From Kitasatospora sp. NBC_00240 (GTDB taxonomy: Bacteria > Actinomycetota > Actinomycetes > Streptomycetales > Streptomycetaceae): a stretch of DNA of 64,000 bases. The stretch is taken from positions 4,960,001 through 5,024,000 of the forward strand of contig NZ_JAPEMU010000001.1 in NCBI RefSeq assembly GCF_026342405.1, in the 5' to 3' direction. Positions 1 through 8,080 of this stretch are shown one piece after another. Made by a program: the position numbers and the translations under genes. Each line of letters begins with the position of its first letter. Position 1 is the first letter of the stretch. The notes beneath the pieces were generated by a model that saw only the letters and a list, made by a program, of their open reading frames with translations, had not been told where the DNA came from and searched no databases.

Positions 1-330
1 ACCGCAGTCGACGAAGCCGATGCCCTTGGCGGCCAGCGACTCGGCGTGCTTGATGTCGTCCGTCCAGCGGGAGTTGCCGCCGTCGACGACCACGTCACCG
101 GGGGAGAGCAGCTCGGCGAGCTCGTCGACGGTCGCCTGGGTGGCGGCGCCTGCCGGGACCATCACCCACACCACGCGGGGACCCTGGAGCTTGTTGATCA
201 GCTCCTGCAGGCTGTCGACGTCGGAGACGTCGGGGTTGCGGTCGTAGCCGATGACGGTGTGGCCGGCGCGGCGGATCCGCTCGCGCATGTTGCCGCCCAT
301 CTTGCCGAGACCGATGAGGCCGAGCTCCAT
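1..330 (-). CDS. gnd: 6-phosphogluconate dehydrogenase (decarboxylating), N-terminal part
   Basis: Oxidises 6-phosphogluconate to ribulose 5-phosphate with NAD(P)+ in the cytoplasmic pentose phosphate pathway. Only the first 110 codons are present: the frame starts at ATG 330-328 and runs off the left edge, so the catalytic and C-terminal helical domains are not visible. Seen directly: a Rossmann nucleotide-binding loop GLIGLGKMGGNM at residues 4-15, the strand VVWVMVPAG near 53-61, and the DGGNS segment at 83-87 typical of this family and of related beta-hydroxyacid dehydrogenases. It lies downstream of dnaN on the same strand, separated by a terminator-like hairpin, the usual actinobacterial position (dnaN-gnd-recF). 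The family is certain; the cofactor preference cannot be judged from this part. Confidence 0.93.
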   Translation of the reverse strand, partial: MELGLIGLGKMGGNMRERIRRAGHTVIGYDRNPDVSDVDSLQELINKLQGPRVVWVMVPAGAATQATVDELAELLSPGDVVVDGGNSRWTDDIKHAESLAAKGIGFVDCG

Positions 331-444
331 GACCAAGTCCTTACCTGTGGTGACGTGCATGACGACGGCGCCGTTGCCGCACTGCCTGAGCCTACGCCGG
401 AAGGGGACGCGCCCATGGTCGGCGAGCCGCCGACACAACGGGCG

Positions 445-479
445 CGGCCTCCGCCGGTCGTCCTGACCGGCGGAGGCCG
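445..479 (-). terminator. Hairpin downstream of dnaN
   Basis: A perfect 15-bp inverted repeat (445-459 with 465-479, 5-nt loop) lies 65 bp after the dnaN stop and before gnd. No U-run follows, as is common in high-GC actinobacteria. It probably ends or attenuates the dnaN transcript. Confidence 0.6.
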
Positions 480-543
480 TCCACAGCTTGTGCACAGCCT
501 GTGGGTACAGCTGAGGGTGTCACCCGGCCGGGGCCGGACCGGA

Positions 544-1674
544 TCAGCCGGAGAGGCGGACCGGCATGATCAGGTACTGGTAGGCCTCGTCCGCCTCGGC
601 GTCCACCGCGGGCTTGCCGCTCAGCAGGGCCGGCTTGGTCGAGGTGGTGAAGCTGAGCTGGGCGTACGCGGAGTCGATGGCCTTGAGGCCCTCCTCCAGG
701 TAGCCGGGGTTGAACGCGATCGAGATGTCGTCGCCCTCGAGGTCGGCGTCGATCCGCTCGGTGGCCTGGGCGTCGTCGCCGGAGCCGGCCTCCAGGGTCA
801 GCACGCCCTGCTCGAAGTTGAGCCGCACGGGGGTGTTGCGCTCGGCGACCAGCGAGACGCGCTTGAGCGCCTCCAGGAAGGGCTGGGTCTGGATCGCCGC
901 GACCGCGTTGAACTCGGTCGGGAAGAGGCTGCGGAACTTCGGGAACTCACCCTCCAGCAGGCGGGTGGTCGTCCGGCGGCCGGCACCCTCGAAGCCGATC
1001 AGGCCCTCGCCCGCGCCGCCCGAGGCCAGCGCGATGGAGACGGTGTCGCCGCTGCCCAGGGACTTGGCGATGTCCTGCAGGGTCTTGGCGGGCACGAGCG
1101 CGACGGCGGAGATGTCGGCCTGCTCGGGCTTCCACATGAGCTCGCGGACCGCGAAGCGGTAGCGGTCGGTGGCGGCCAGGGTGATCCGGTCGCCCTCGAT
1201 CTCGACCCGCACACCGGTGAGCACCGGCAGGGTGTCGTCACGGCCGGCCGCGACCGCCGCCTGGCTGACCGCCGAGGCGAACACGTCGCCCGGGACGGTG
1301 CCGGTGGCGGTCGGCATCTGCGGCAGCGCCGGGTACTCGTCCACCGGCAGGGTCGGCAGGGTGAACCGCGAGCTGCCGCAGACCACGCTGACCCGCTGGC
1401 CGTCGGTGGAGATCTCCACAGGCCTGTTGGGAAGGTTGCGCGAGATGTCGTTCAGCAGCCGGCCGGAGACCAGGACGGTGCCGGCCTCCTCCACGTCCGC
1501 CTCGAGCTCGACCCGGGCCGAGACCTCGTAGTCGAATCCGGACAGCGCCAGGCTGCCCTCCTGTGCCGTCAGCAGCAGGCCGGCCAGCACCGGCACCGGC
1601 GGCCGCGCCGGGAGGCTGCGAGCAGCCCAGGCCACCGCCTCCGCGAGGACGTCACGCTCCACCCGGAACTTCAC
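544..1674 (-). CDS. dnaN: DNA polymerase III beta subunit (sliding clamp)
   Basis: Ring-shaped processivity clamp that tethers DNA polymerase III to template and recruits other replication and repair proteins. The protein is 376 residues, the normal length, and reads as three consecutive clamp domains; it begins KFRVERDVLAEAVAWAARSL after the initiator and ends with the typical clamp terminus YLIMPVRLSG. I chose GTG 1674-1672 because the family starts with this strand; an in-frame extension to 1863 has no clamp homology and runs into the oriC DnaA boxes. It is transcribed away from oriC, and gnd follows. The upstream 180 bp contain the dnaN-proximal end of oriC. Confidence 0.97.
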   Translation of the reverse strand: MKFRVERDVLAEAVAWAARSLPARPPVPVLAGLLLTAQEGSLALSGFDYEVSARVELEADVEEAGTVLVSGRLLNDISRNLPNRPVEISTDGQRVSVVCGSSRFTLPTLPVDEYPALPQMPTATGTVPGDVFASAVSQAAVAAGRDDTLPVLTGVRVEIEGDRITLAATDRYRFAVRELMWKPEQADISAVALVPAKTLQDIAKSLGSGDTVSIALASGGAGEGLIGFEGAGRRTTTRLLEGEFPKFRSLFPTEFNAVAAIQTQPFLEALKRVSLVAERNTPVRLNFEQGVLTLEAGSGDDAQATERIDADLEGDDISIAFNPGYLEEGLKAIDSAYAQLSFTTSTKPALLSGKPAVDAEADEAYQYLIMPVRLSG

Positions 1675-1849
1675 CGGTAACCGCCTCCTGGATCGAGCTC
1701 TCGCTCGCACGTCTCTGGTTCGTCTTGATCGTCTGGTGGCACCTGCCCGCCGAGCTCTGCCACTCCGCATCCGGTTGCCGAAGGACAGTCTGACGTACTC
1801 CACCGACAGACGGGGCAGACGGGCGGAAGCAAGCCGAACAAGTGTCGGG

Positions 1850-2430
1850 CGACGGTTGTCCACAGATTTCGGCCCACCCCCTGTTAACCGAGTTCCAGGG
1901 GTCTATAGGTGTAGTGGTAGTAGTAGGGCCTGTGGATACCGTGGATAACCCTGTTTTCGCAGGTCAGGCCACCTTTTTTGTCCACAGAGCCTGTGGACGC
2001 CACCGGTGGATAACCAGGGCCCGCTGTGGATGGCGGAGCGTTACCCACAGGGCACGCTGTGTATCCACAGGTTATCCCCAGGGCTGTCCCCAGATCATGC
2101 ACCGGTTATCCACGGGCCTCGGTCAACATTACGTGACGCCTTTCACACCGGGGCATGAACGGCCGGGCAATGTTGTCGAACTGTGGACGCTGCTGTGGAG
2201 AACCTGGGGATAACCGGCCGCTGCCTGGGGACAAGCGGTGGACAACCCGGACGGCCTACTGACGGGCTGCCAGATGTCCACAGGCTGTGGATAACTGTTG
2301 TGCACAAGTCCACAGGCACCTGACCTGCGCTGAAGAGCGTAGCGGCGTAGCCCCTGTGGAGGAATTCTGGATAACTTCCGGCTCCCCAGGCTGTGGACGG
2401 GGAAAAGTCACCCGCTCCTGTGGACAACGA
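1850..2430. other. oriC: Chromosomal replication origin oriC (DnaA-box cluster)
   Basis: The dnaN-dnaA intergenic region carries about 20 nonamers matching or nearly matching the streptomycete DnaA box TTGTCCACA / TTATCCACA. Exact matches are at 1856-1864 (+), 1978-1986 (+), 2286-2294 (-) and 2419-2427 (-). One- or two-mismatch boxes are at 1931, 1940, 1992, 2005, 2025, 2041, 2061, 2072, 2106, 2182, 2194, 2205, 2237, 2274, 2298, 2306, 2355, 2366 and 2392 (first base). Boxes occur in both orientations. Known biology: streptomycete oriC lies between dnaA and dnaN and has roughly this many boxes. There is no long AT-rich element; the T-run at 1974-1979 and the TAG tract at 1906-1926 are the best unwinding candidates. 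Confidence 0.96.
1906..1939. promoter_or_regulatory. Candidate DnaA-trio unwinding element beside a DnaA box
   Basis: Reading outward from the inverted box at 1931-1939 there is a GGCC spacer (1927-1930), then triplets TAG 1924, TAG 1921, TAG 1918, TGG 1915, TAG 1912, and TAG 1906 after one non-matching triplet. This matches the basal unwinding layout described for Bacillus subtilis: DnaA box, short GC-rich spacer, then repeated DnaA-trios that guide DnaA onto single strand. It sits on the dnaN side of oriC, as in Bacillus. Function here is inferred from layout only. Confidence 0.5.
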
Positions 2431-2773
2431 CCCTCGGGGCCTGGTCCGTTCGAATACCTGGTCAGATGTTCGGCGAGGCGGTCCGCCTGGCGATCCGTCC
2501 GTTGCGGGCATCCTGCCCCGCAATCCCGGGCCGTACACACCCGGGGTGCGGCAATCCGACGGCCCGGTGCCTTTGTGCCGCACCCCGTGGGCGGCCCGGT
2601 AGGCCATTCCCCCGCGCGCCCCCGGCAGCGGCCCCCATGGGGCGCCGGAGGCCCCGGAGCCCGCCGGACGGACCAGCCGTGGACGCCCGGCGGGCCCGCC
2701 CCCCGGACATGCCGAAGGGGCGCCGGGAACCTGCCCCGACACCCCTGTGGATGCCTCAACCGCCCTGCCGCGG
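2431..2773. other. dnaA-oriC spacer with a perfect inverted repeat
   Basis: This 343-bp GC-rich stretch between the last clear DnaA box and the dnaA stop has no supportable gene. It contains a perfect 12-bp inverted repeat (2542-2553 with 2576-2587, 22-nt spacer) and a 10-bp palindrome at 2634-2643. A single weak box-like TGTGGATG lies near 2745. The repeat could terminate dnaA transcription before it enters oriC. Confidence 0.45.
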
Positions 2774-4753
2774 TCAGCTCTTGATGCGGTTGGTCAGCTC
2801 GGTGACCTGGTTGTAGATGGAGCGCCGCTCGGCCATCAGCGAGCGGATCTTGCGGTCTGCGTGCATCACCGTGGTGTGGTCCCGGCCGCCGAACTGCGCG
2901 CCGATCTTCGGCAGCGAGAGGTCGGTCAGCTCGCGGCAGAGGTACATCGCAATCTGACGCGCCGTCACCAGTACGCGGCTGCGCGAGGATCCGCAGAGGT
3001 CGTCGACGCCCAGGCCGAAGTACGCGGCGGTCTGCTGCATGATGACCTGCGCGGTGATCTCCGGGCCGGCGTCCTCGTCGCCGCCGGGGATCAGGTCCTT
3101 GAGGACGATGCCCGCCAACTCCAGGTCCACCGGCGCCCGGTTGAGGTTGGCGAACGCGGTGACCCGGATCAGCGCCCCCTCCAACTCCCGGATGTTGCGG
3201 GTGATCCGGGACGCGATGAACTCCAGCACATCGGCAGGGGCGTTGAGTTGCTCCTGGATCGCCTTCTTGCGCAGGATCGCGATCCGGGTCTCCAGCTCGG
3301 GCGGGGTGACATCGGTGATCAGCCCCCACTCGAAGCGGTTGCGGAGCCGGTCCTCCAGCGTGATCAGCTGCTTGGGCGGCCGGTCGGAGGAGAGCACGAT
3401 CTGCTTGTTGGCGTTGTGCAGGGTGTTGAAGGTGTGGAAGAACTCCTCCTGCGTGGACTCCTTGCTGGCCAGGAACTGCACGTCGTCGACCAGCAGGATG
3501 TCCATGTCCCGGTAGCGCTTGCGGAACGCGTCCGCCTTGCCGTCCCGGATCGAGTTGATGAACTCGTTGGTGAACTCCTCGGAGCTCACGTACCGCACCC
3601 GGGTCCCCGGGAAGAGGCTGCGCGAGTAGTGCCCGATGGCGTGCAACAGGTGGGTCTTGCCGAGCCCGGACTCCCCGTAGATGAACAGCGGGTTGTACGC
3701 CTTGGCGGGCGCCTCGGCCACCGCCACCGCGGCGGCGTGCGCGAAGCGGTTGCTGGCGCCGATGACGAAGGTGTCGAAGAGGTACTTGGGGTTCAGCCGG
3801 GCGGCCGGCTCGTCCTTGCGGGAGCCGCCCGCCGGGGGAGCGCCCGGCGGCGCGGGCACCCCCGGGCTGGGGCTGCGGTCCGGTAGGCCGGGGCGACCCG
3901 TGCGCTCCGGGGGCTCCGGCTGGGGACGGACGGCCGGCACCGAGCGGGGCCGGGGGTCTGAGGAGAGCGAGCCGTTGTCGGAGGCGTCCTGCGGCGGACG
4001 GCCCCCGGGTCGGCGCCCGCCCGGCCGGACATCGCCCGGCGCCGGGCCGTACGCGCCGCCGAAGAGGTCGCCCTGCCCGCCGGCCGGCGGGCCCTGGTGC
4101 TCCGGCTGCTCGCGGTAGCCCTGCCGGGGCGGCTGCTCCTGGTCCTGGTAGCCGCCCTGCTGGTCCCAGGCCGGGCCCTGGTTGTCGGCCGCCGGCCAGG
4201 ACTGCGGGGCGCCGCCGTACGGCGCGGGGCGCTGCTCGTAGCCGGCGGTGTCGTACCGGCCGCGCTCGTAGCCCTGGTCGTAGGAGCGGTCGTAGGGACG
4301 CCCGTACTCCTCGGCGGCCGGCGGGTAGGCCTCGGGCCGGGCGGAGCGGTAGTCCGGCTCCTCGCGGTACGGCGGCTGGGCGGGCTGGTCGGACCACTCG
4401 GCCGGGCGGCCTTGGCCGTCCTCGGGGCCCTGCCGGGGCTGCGGTTCGGCGGGTGCCTGCGGGGCGGGAGCGGCGGCCGGCGGGACGGCGTTGGCGTCCA
4501 CCATCACGGCGATCCGGACCGGGCGGCCGAACTCGCGGCTCAGCGCGTCGCTCAGCTGCGGCAGCAGCCGGCCCTCCAGCACCTGCTTGGCGAACTCGTT
4601 CGGCGCCGCCAGCAGAGCCGTGTCGTGCATCATCCACATCGGCTGGGTCCGGCGCACCCACTGCTTGTCCTTGTCACCGACATCCGGGTCGTTGACCAGC
4701 CGCTCGACGACCCTCGCCCAGACCGGGACGAGATCGCTGTTGACTTCAGCCAC
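2774..4753 (-). CDS. dnaA: Chromosomal replication initiator DnaA
   Basis: Binds DnaA boxes at oriC, opens the duplex and loads the DnaB helicase. The protein is 659 residues. Domain I covers about 1-90; residues 95-320 are an unusually long disordered linker rich in Gly, Pro, Gln, Tyr and Arg, a streptomycete trait. The AAA+ domain has Walker A GESGLGKT at 360-367 and Walker B LLVDDVQF, and the C-terminal DNA-binding domain carries the DnaA signature GGRDHTTVMHADRKI. Start chosen at GTG 4753-4751, giving the family N-terminus AEVNSDLVPVWARVVERL; upstream in-frame codons have no homology. A promoter-like pair and a DnaA box at 4889-4897 upstream suggest autoregulation. Confidence 0.97.
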   Translation of the reverse strand: MAEVNSDLVPVWARVVERLVNDPDVGDKDKQWVRRTQPMWMMHDTALLAAPNEFAKQVLEGRLLPQLSDALSREFGRPVRIAVMVDANAVPPAAAPAPQAPAEPQPRQGPEDGQGRPAEWSDQPAQPPYREEPDYRSARPEAYPPAAEEYGRPYDRSYDQGYERGRYDTAGYEQRPAPYGGAPQSWPAADNQGPAWDQQGGYQDQEQPPRQGYREQPEHQGPPAGGQGDLFGGAYGPAPGDVRPGGRRPGGRPPQDASDNGSLSSDPRPRSVPAVRPQPEPPERTGRPGLPDRSPSPGVPAPPGAPPAGGSRKDEPAARLNPKYLFDTFVIGASNRFAHAAAVAVAEAPAKAYNPLFIYGESGLGKTHLLHAIGHYSRSLFPGTRVRYVSSEEFTNEFINSIRDGKADAFRKRYRDMDILLVDDVQFLASKESTQEEFFHTFNTLHNANKQIVLSSDRPPKQLITLEDRLRNRFEWGLITDVTPPELETRIAILRKKAIQEQLNAPADVLEFIASRITRNIRELEGALIRVTAFANLNRAPVDLELAGIVLKDLIPGGDEDAGPEITAQVIMQQTAAYFGLGVDDLCGSSRSRVLVTARQIAMYLCRELTDLSLPKIGAQFGGRDHTTVMHADRKIRSLMAERRSIYNQVTELTNRIKS

Positions 4754-4855
4754 TGGTGCACGCTTTCTCGGTTCCCCGCGGCTCCAGCAGGGGTTGATGG
4801 ATCTAGAGACTGTGGATCGGAGAAGGATCGAAGAACAAACCAGACAAGTCCTGCA

Positions 4856-4884
4856 ACGGTAGTCAGCGGGCAGACCTGATTCAA
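4856..4884 (-). promoter_or_regulatory. Candidate dnaA promoter
   Basis: On the minus strand a -35 like TTGAAT (4884-4879) and a -10 like TACCGT (4861-4856) are separated by 17 bp, a fit to the principal sigma factor consensus. It lies about 100 bp upstream of the dnaA start, with a DnaA box just upstream of the -35. Confidence 0.55.
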
Positions 4885-4888
4885 GTCG

Positions 4889-4897
4889 TTGTCCACA
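4889..4897 (+). promoter_or_regulatory. DnaA box in the dnaA promoter region
   Basis: Exact TTGTCCACA, followed by a degenerate inverted copy at 4900-4908. Its place directly upstream of the candidate dnaA -35 is consistent with the DnaA autorepression known in Streptomyces. Confidence 0.7.
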
Positions 4898-4946
4898 GGC
4901 TGTGGGCGACGGGGACCCTTGGGCCACGGGCGTGTCATCACCCGGT

Positions 4947-4976
4947 TTGACCCTCGGACCCGCTGCCGCGTACCGT
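4947..4976 (+). promoter_or_regulatory. Candidate rpmH promoter
   Basis: TTGACC (4947-4952) and TACCGT (4971-4976), 18 bp apart, fit a principal-sigma promoter pointing toward rpmH. It would leave a leader of about 205 nt before the rpmH GTG. Confidence 0.5.
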
Positions 4977-5188
4977 AACCAGGTCGAGTTGTCGATGGCC
5001 GCTGCCGCATGTCCGCGGGTCCACCCGCTTCACATAAGGCGCGCAGCACGGGCGCCGTGGATGTCCAGAACCCCAGCAGACCTGGGAGGACGGGCCGGAT
5101 TTCCTATTTCCAAGGGGAGATCACGCGGACGCACGGTGACGGCCAAGCGACCCCCCGTCATCCTACGATTCACCTCAGGAGCCCCCGA

Positions 5189-5326
5189 GTGAGCAAGCGC
5201 ACCTTCCAGCCGAACAACCGTCGTCGCGCGAAGACCCACGGCTTCCGGCTGCGTATGCGTACGCGCGCCGGCCGCGCCATCCTGGCGACCCGCCGCGCCA
5301 AGGGCCGTACCAACATCTCCGCCTGA
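5189..5326 (+). CDS. rpmH: 50S ribosomal protein L34
   Basis: Small basic protein of the large ribosomal subunit. The 45-residue sequence begins SKRTFQPNNRRRAKTHGF and ends KGRTNISA, full length for L34. The GTG start at 5189 follows an AGGAG-type site (CTCAGGAG at 5174-5181). It opens the conserved rpmH-rnpA-yidD-yidC-jag gene string that diverges from dnaA, so translation, tRNA processing and membrane insertion genes are co-transcribed. Confidence 0.97.
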   Translation: MSKRTFQPNNRRRAKTHGFRLRMRTRAGRAILATRRAKGRTNISA

Positions 5327-5344
5327 TCCGCGCCAGAGTCTGTT

Positions 5345-5773
5345 GTGCTGCCCTCCGAGAACCGGCTGCGGCGGCGCCAGGACTTCGCGACCGCGGTGAA
5401 ACGCGGTCGACGGGCCGGCCGGCCCCTTCTGGTCGTCCATCTCAGCAGAGACGGTGACCCCGGGGGGCAGGCCGACCGGACCAGCGACTTCCGCCCGCAC
5501 GTCGCCGAGGGGACTCCTTCGGCGCGTGCGGGTTTCGTCGTGAGCAAGGCCGTGGGTTCCGCGGTCGTGCGCAACCTGGTGAAGCGTCGCCTGCGTCACC
5601 TGGTCCGTGATCGTCTGTCCAGGCTGCCCGCCGGTAGCCTGATAGTGGTGCGCGCGCTGCCCCCGGCAGGGTCCGCCTCGTACCACGATCTTGAGCACGA
5701 CCTGGACGCGGCCCTGAAGCGGCTGCTCCGGGCGGAGCCGACCGCCACCGTGCCGACGGGAGCAGGGCGATGA
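5345..5773 (+). CDS. rnpA: Ribonuclease P protein component
   Basis: Protein subunit of RNase P, which with the M1 RNA removes the 5' leader from tRNA precursors. The 142-residue basic protein starts at GTG 5345, 18 bp after rpmH. It shows the family N-terminus LPSENRLRRRQDFATAVKRG and the signature segment GSAVVRNLVKRRLRHLVRDR, where the RNR-type basic motif contacts RNA. An insertion around residues 38-52 is rich in Asp and Gly. The 3' end overlaps yidD by four bases (ATGA), indicating translational coupling. Confidence 0.96.
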   Translation: MLPSENRLRRRQDFATAVKRGRRAGRPLLVVHLSRDGDPGGQADRTSDFRPHVAEGTPSARAGFVVSKAVGSAVVRNLVKRRLRHLVRDRLSRLPAGSLIVVRALPPAGSASYHDLEHDLDAALKRLLRAEPTATVPTGAGR

Positions 5774-6138
5774 AGTACCTGCTGATGGGTCTGATCCGGG
5801 TCTACCAGTGGACCATCAGCCCGCTGCTCGGTCCGGTCTGCCGCTACTACCCGTCGTGCTCCCACTACGGCTACGAGGCCGTCCGGGTGCACGGTGCGAT
5901 CAAGGGCGGCGGTCTGACCGTCTGGCGAATCCTGCGCTGCAACCCGTGGACACCCGGTGGGGTGGACCACGTGCCGGCACGCAAGCACCCGGTGTGGCAC
6001 CGCCGGCTGCGTGACCTGTTGACCTCCCGTGGCAGGGCCGACACCGGCATACCGGTGACCGCGCCCTCCGCCGGTCCGGAGCCCGAGGGCCCGGAGACCA
6101 TCGGCCCGGTGGCCGATCCCAATGTCCAAGGAGCCTGA
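5770..6138 (+). CDS. yidD: Membrane protein insertion efficiency factor YidD
   Basis: Small membrane-associated protein thought to assist YidC-dependent insertion. The 122-residue product has the whole family core: an amphipathic N-terminus MKYLLMGLIRVYQWTISPLL, the Cys-containing segment CRYYPSCSHYGYEAV, and RILRCNPWTPGGVDHVP. Residues after about 75 are a low-complexity tail absent from shorter homologues. It overlaps the rnpA stop and is followed by yidC after 3 bp, so it is within the operon. Confidence 0.94.
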   Translation: MKYLLMGLIRVYQWTISPLLGPVCRYYPSCSHYGYEAVRVHGAIKGGGLTVWRILRCNPWTPGGVDHVPARKHPVWHRRLRDLLTSRGRADTGIPVTAPSAGPEPEGPETIGPVADPNVQGA

Positions 6139-6141
6139 CCG

Positions 6142-7317
6142 GTGACCTTCTCCTTCCTCAGTCCGCTGTACACCATGGTGTCCTGGATCATCGTCCAGTT
6201 CCATTCGCTGTACAGCCATGTCTTCGACCCGGACGGCGGCTGGGCCTGGGGCCTGGCCATCGCCTCGATGGTGATCGTCATCCGGATCTGCCTGATCCCG
6301 CTCTTCGTGAAGCAGATCAAGGCGACCCGGGCCATGCAGGCGATCCAGCCGAAGATGAAGGCCATCCAGGAGCGCTACAAGAACGACAAGCAGCGCCAGT
6401 CCGAAGAGATGATGAAGCTGTACAAGGAGGCGGGTACCAACCCGTTCTCCAGCTGCCTTCCCATCCTCGTGCAGGCGCCGTTCTTCACCGCTCTCTACGG
6501 TGTGCTGGCCTCGGTGGCCAAGAACAAGCCGATCGGCGTCATCGACGGCGCCCTGCTGGTCAGTGCCGGCAAGGCACACATCTTCGGCGCCCCGCTGTCC
6601 GCCACCTTCCTGAGCAGCAACGAGGTCAGCGTCAAGATCGTCACTGCCGTGATGATCATCATGATGTCGGCGTCGCAGTTCATCACCCAGCGCCAGCTGA
6701 TGACCAAGAACATGGACCTCACGGTCAAGACGCCGTTCATGCAGCAGCAGAAGATGCTGATGTACGTCTTCCCGATCATGTTCGCCGTGATGGGCATCAA
6801 CTTCCCCGTCGGTGTCCTCGTCTACTGGCTGACCACCAACGTGTGGTCGATGGGCCAGCAGCTGATCGTCATCCGCAACAACCCGACGCCCGGCAGCAAG
6901 GCCTGGGACGAGCGTCAGGCGCGGCTGAAGAAGGCCGGCCGGCTCAACCCGGACGGCACCGCGATCAAGGGCAAGTTCTTCGGTCTGATCCCCGCCACCG
7001 GCACCAAGCAGGCGTCCGCCGAGGCCGTCGTCGAGGAGTCGGTGCAGGTCCGCCGGCAGCAGCCGCGCAAGCTGACCAAGGCCCAGCGCCAGCACGGCGC
7101 CGCCCAGCCGGTCGGGCTGACCAAGGACGACCAGCCGCAGGACGCCGTGCCCGAGGAGGCCGTGTCCGAGGACGCCGTGGCCGCCGAGACCGGGACGGCC
7201 GTCAAGACCCCGGCCAAGCAGGCCGTCGGCAAGCAGACCTCCGCCAAGCAGGGCGCCCGCCAGCAGCCGAAGCGCGGCGGACCGCAGGGTGGCCAGCGGC
7301 CGAGGAAGAAGTCCTGA
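6142..7317 (+). CDS. yidC: Membrane protein insertase YidC
   Basis: Inserts and folds membrane proteins, alone or with the Sec translocon. The 391-residue protein begins at GTG 6142 and lacks the large periplasmic domain of Gram-negative YidC, as expected for an actinobacterium. Visible are the 60KD inner-membrane domain segments: WAWGLAIASMVIVIRICLIP, a cytoplasmic hairpin rich in Lys/Arg (IKATRAMQAIQPKMKAIQER), FSSCLPILVQAPFFTALYGV, and LMYVFPIMFAVMGINFPVGV. The last ~120 residues form a positively charged cytoplasmic tail ending RPRKKS, which in Gram-positive YidC proteins helps ribosome contact. jag follows 67 bp downstream. Confidence 0.95.
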   Translation: MTFSFLSPLYTMVSWIIVQFHSLYSHVFDPDGGWAWGLAIASMVIVIRICLIPLFVKQIKATRAMQAIQPKMKAIQERYKNDKQRQSEEMMKLYKEAGTNPFSSCLPILVQAPFFTALYGVLASVAKNKPIGVIDGALLVSAGKAHIFGAPLSATFLSSNEVSVKIVTAVMIIMMSASQFITQRQLMTKNMDLTVKTPFMQQQKMLMYVFPIMFAVMGINFPVGVLVYWLTTNVWSMGQQLIVIRNNPTPGSKAWDERQARLKKAGRLNPDGTAIKGKFFGLIPATGTKQASAEAVVEESVQVRRQQPRKLTKAQRQHGAAQPVGLTKDDQPQDAVPEEAVSEDAVAAETGTAVKTPAKQAVGKQTSAKQGARQQPKRGGPQGGQRPRKKS

Positions 7318-7384
7318 CCGGACCTCCCCCCGAACTTCGTTCCCGGCCCGCCAACCCGGGCCCCACTTCCGAAGGAGTCCACCA

Positions 7385-7918
7385 GTGACGGAAGGCACCA
7401 CCACCTCCGCTGTCGAAGCCGAGGCCGAGGGCAGCGCCGACGACAGCCTCATCGCGCGCCTCGAGCAGGAGGGCGAGATCGCGGCCGACTACCTCGAGGG
7501 TCTGCTCGACATCGCCGACCTCGACGGTGACATCGACATGGACGTCGAGGGCGACCGAGCCCTGGTCTCCATCGTCGGTGAGGGCAACGACCGCGCGCTG
7601 CAGCGCCTGGTCGGCCAGGACGGCGAGGTGCTGGAGGCGCTGCAGGAGCTGACCCGGTTGGCCGTCCACCGGGAGACCGGCGAGCGCAGCCGTCTCATGC
7701 TGGACATCGCCGGTTTCCGGGCCCGTAAGCGGTCCGAGCTGGCGACGCTCGGCGCGCAGGCGGCCGAGCAGGTCAAGAGCACGGGTGAGCAGGTCAAGCT
7801 GCGGCCGATGACGCCGTTCGAGCGCAAGGTCGTCCACGACGCCGTCGCCGCCGCGGGGCTGCGCAGCGAGTCCGAGGGCGAGGAGCCGCAGCGTTTCGTG
7901 GTCGTGCTGCCGGGCTGA
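7385..7918 (+). CDS. jag: Jag/KhpB family single-stranded nucleic acid binding protein
   Basis: KH-R3H RNA-binding protein that usually sits beside yidC and has been linked to cell-envelope control in Gram-positives. The 177-residue product starts at GTG 7385 after GAAGGAGTCC. After an acidic N-terminus (about 1-40) come a KH-type domain (GEGNDRALQRLVGQDGEVLE, near 60-95) and a C-terminal R3H domain with the basic pair spaced by histidine in FERKVVHDAVA (about 140-150). It lacks the N-terminal Jag_N domain of Bacillus Jag. It ends the rpmH operon: two hairpins follow. Confidence 0.92.
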   Translation: MTEGTTTSAVEAEAEGSADDSLIARLEQEGEIAADYLEGLLDIADLDGDIDMDVEGDRALVSIVGEGNDRALQRLVGQDGEVLEALQELTRLAVHRETGERSRLMLDIAGFRARKRSELATLGAQAAEQVKSTGEQVKLRPMTPFERKVVHDAVAAAGLRSESEGEEPQRFVVVLPG

Positions 7919-7927
7919 AGCCGGTGA

Positions 7928-7949
7928 CATCGCGGCCGCGGCCGCGATG
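7928..7949. repeat. 22-bp perfect palindrome after jag
   Basis: A perfect GC-rich palindrome 10 bp after the jag stop, directly before the stronger hairpin at 7956-7984. It can fold into a stem only with a strained loop, so it may equally be a protein site. Confidence 0.5.
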
Positions 7950-7955
7950 CCTGTC

Positions 7956-7984
7956 GACCCCGTCCGCCGTGTGCGGGCGGGGTC
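7956..7984 (+). terminator. Terminator-like hairpin of the rpmH-jag operon
   Basis: Twelve-pair stem with one G-T wobble (7956-7967 with 7973-7984) and a 5-nt loop, followed by GTCGTCC. It separates the rpmH-jag genes from the parS site and rsmG. Confidence 0.6.
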
Positions 7985-8021
7985 GTCGTCCCTTTGCGGA
8001 GCGCACCGTTTGGCGGGAGAT

Positions 8022-8035
8022 GTTTCACGTGAAAC
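8022..8035. other. parS site 1
   Basis: Perfect palindrome GTTTCACGTGAAAC, the known streptomycete ParB-binding centromere sequence. It lies between jag and rsmG; its right half also pairs with 8003-8011 as part of a 9-bp fold-back repeat ending at 8040. Confidence 0.95.
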
Positions 8036-8080
8036 GGTGCTGGAGTGCGGTCGGTGGTTTCGGTGAGCGGAGAGGCTGAG

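Noticed and set aside
1884..2213. Small open frames inside oriC
   Set aside because: They consist of translated DnaA boxes, with no ribosome-binding site or homology.
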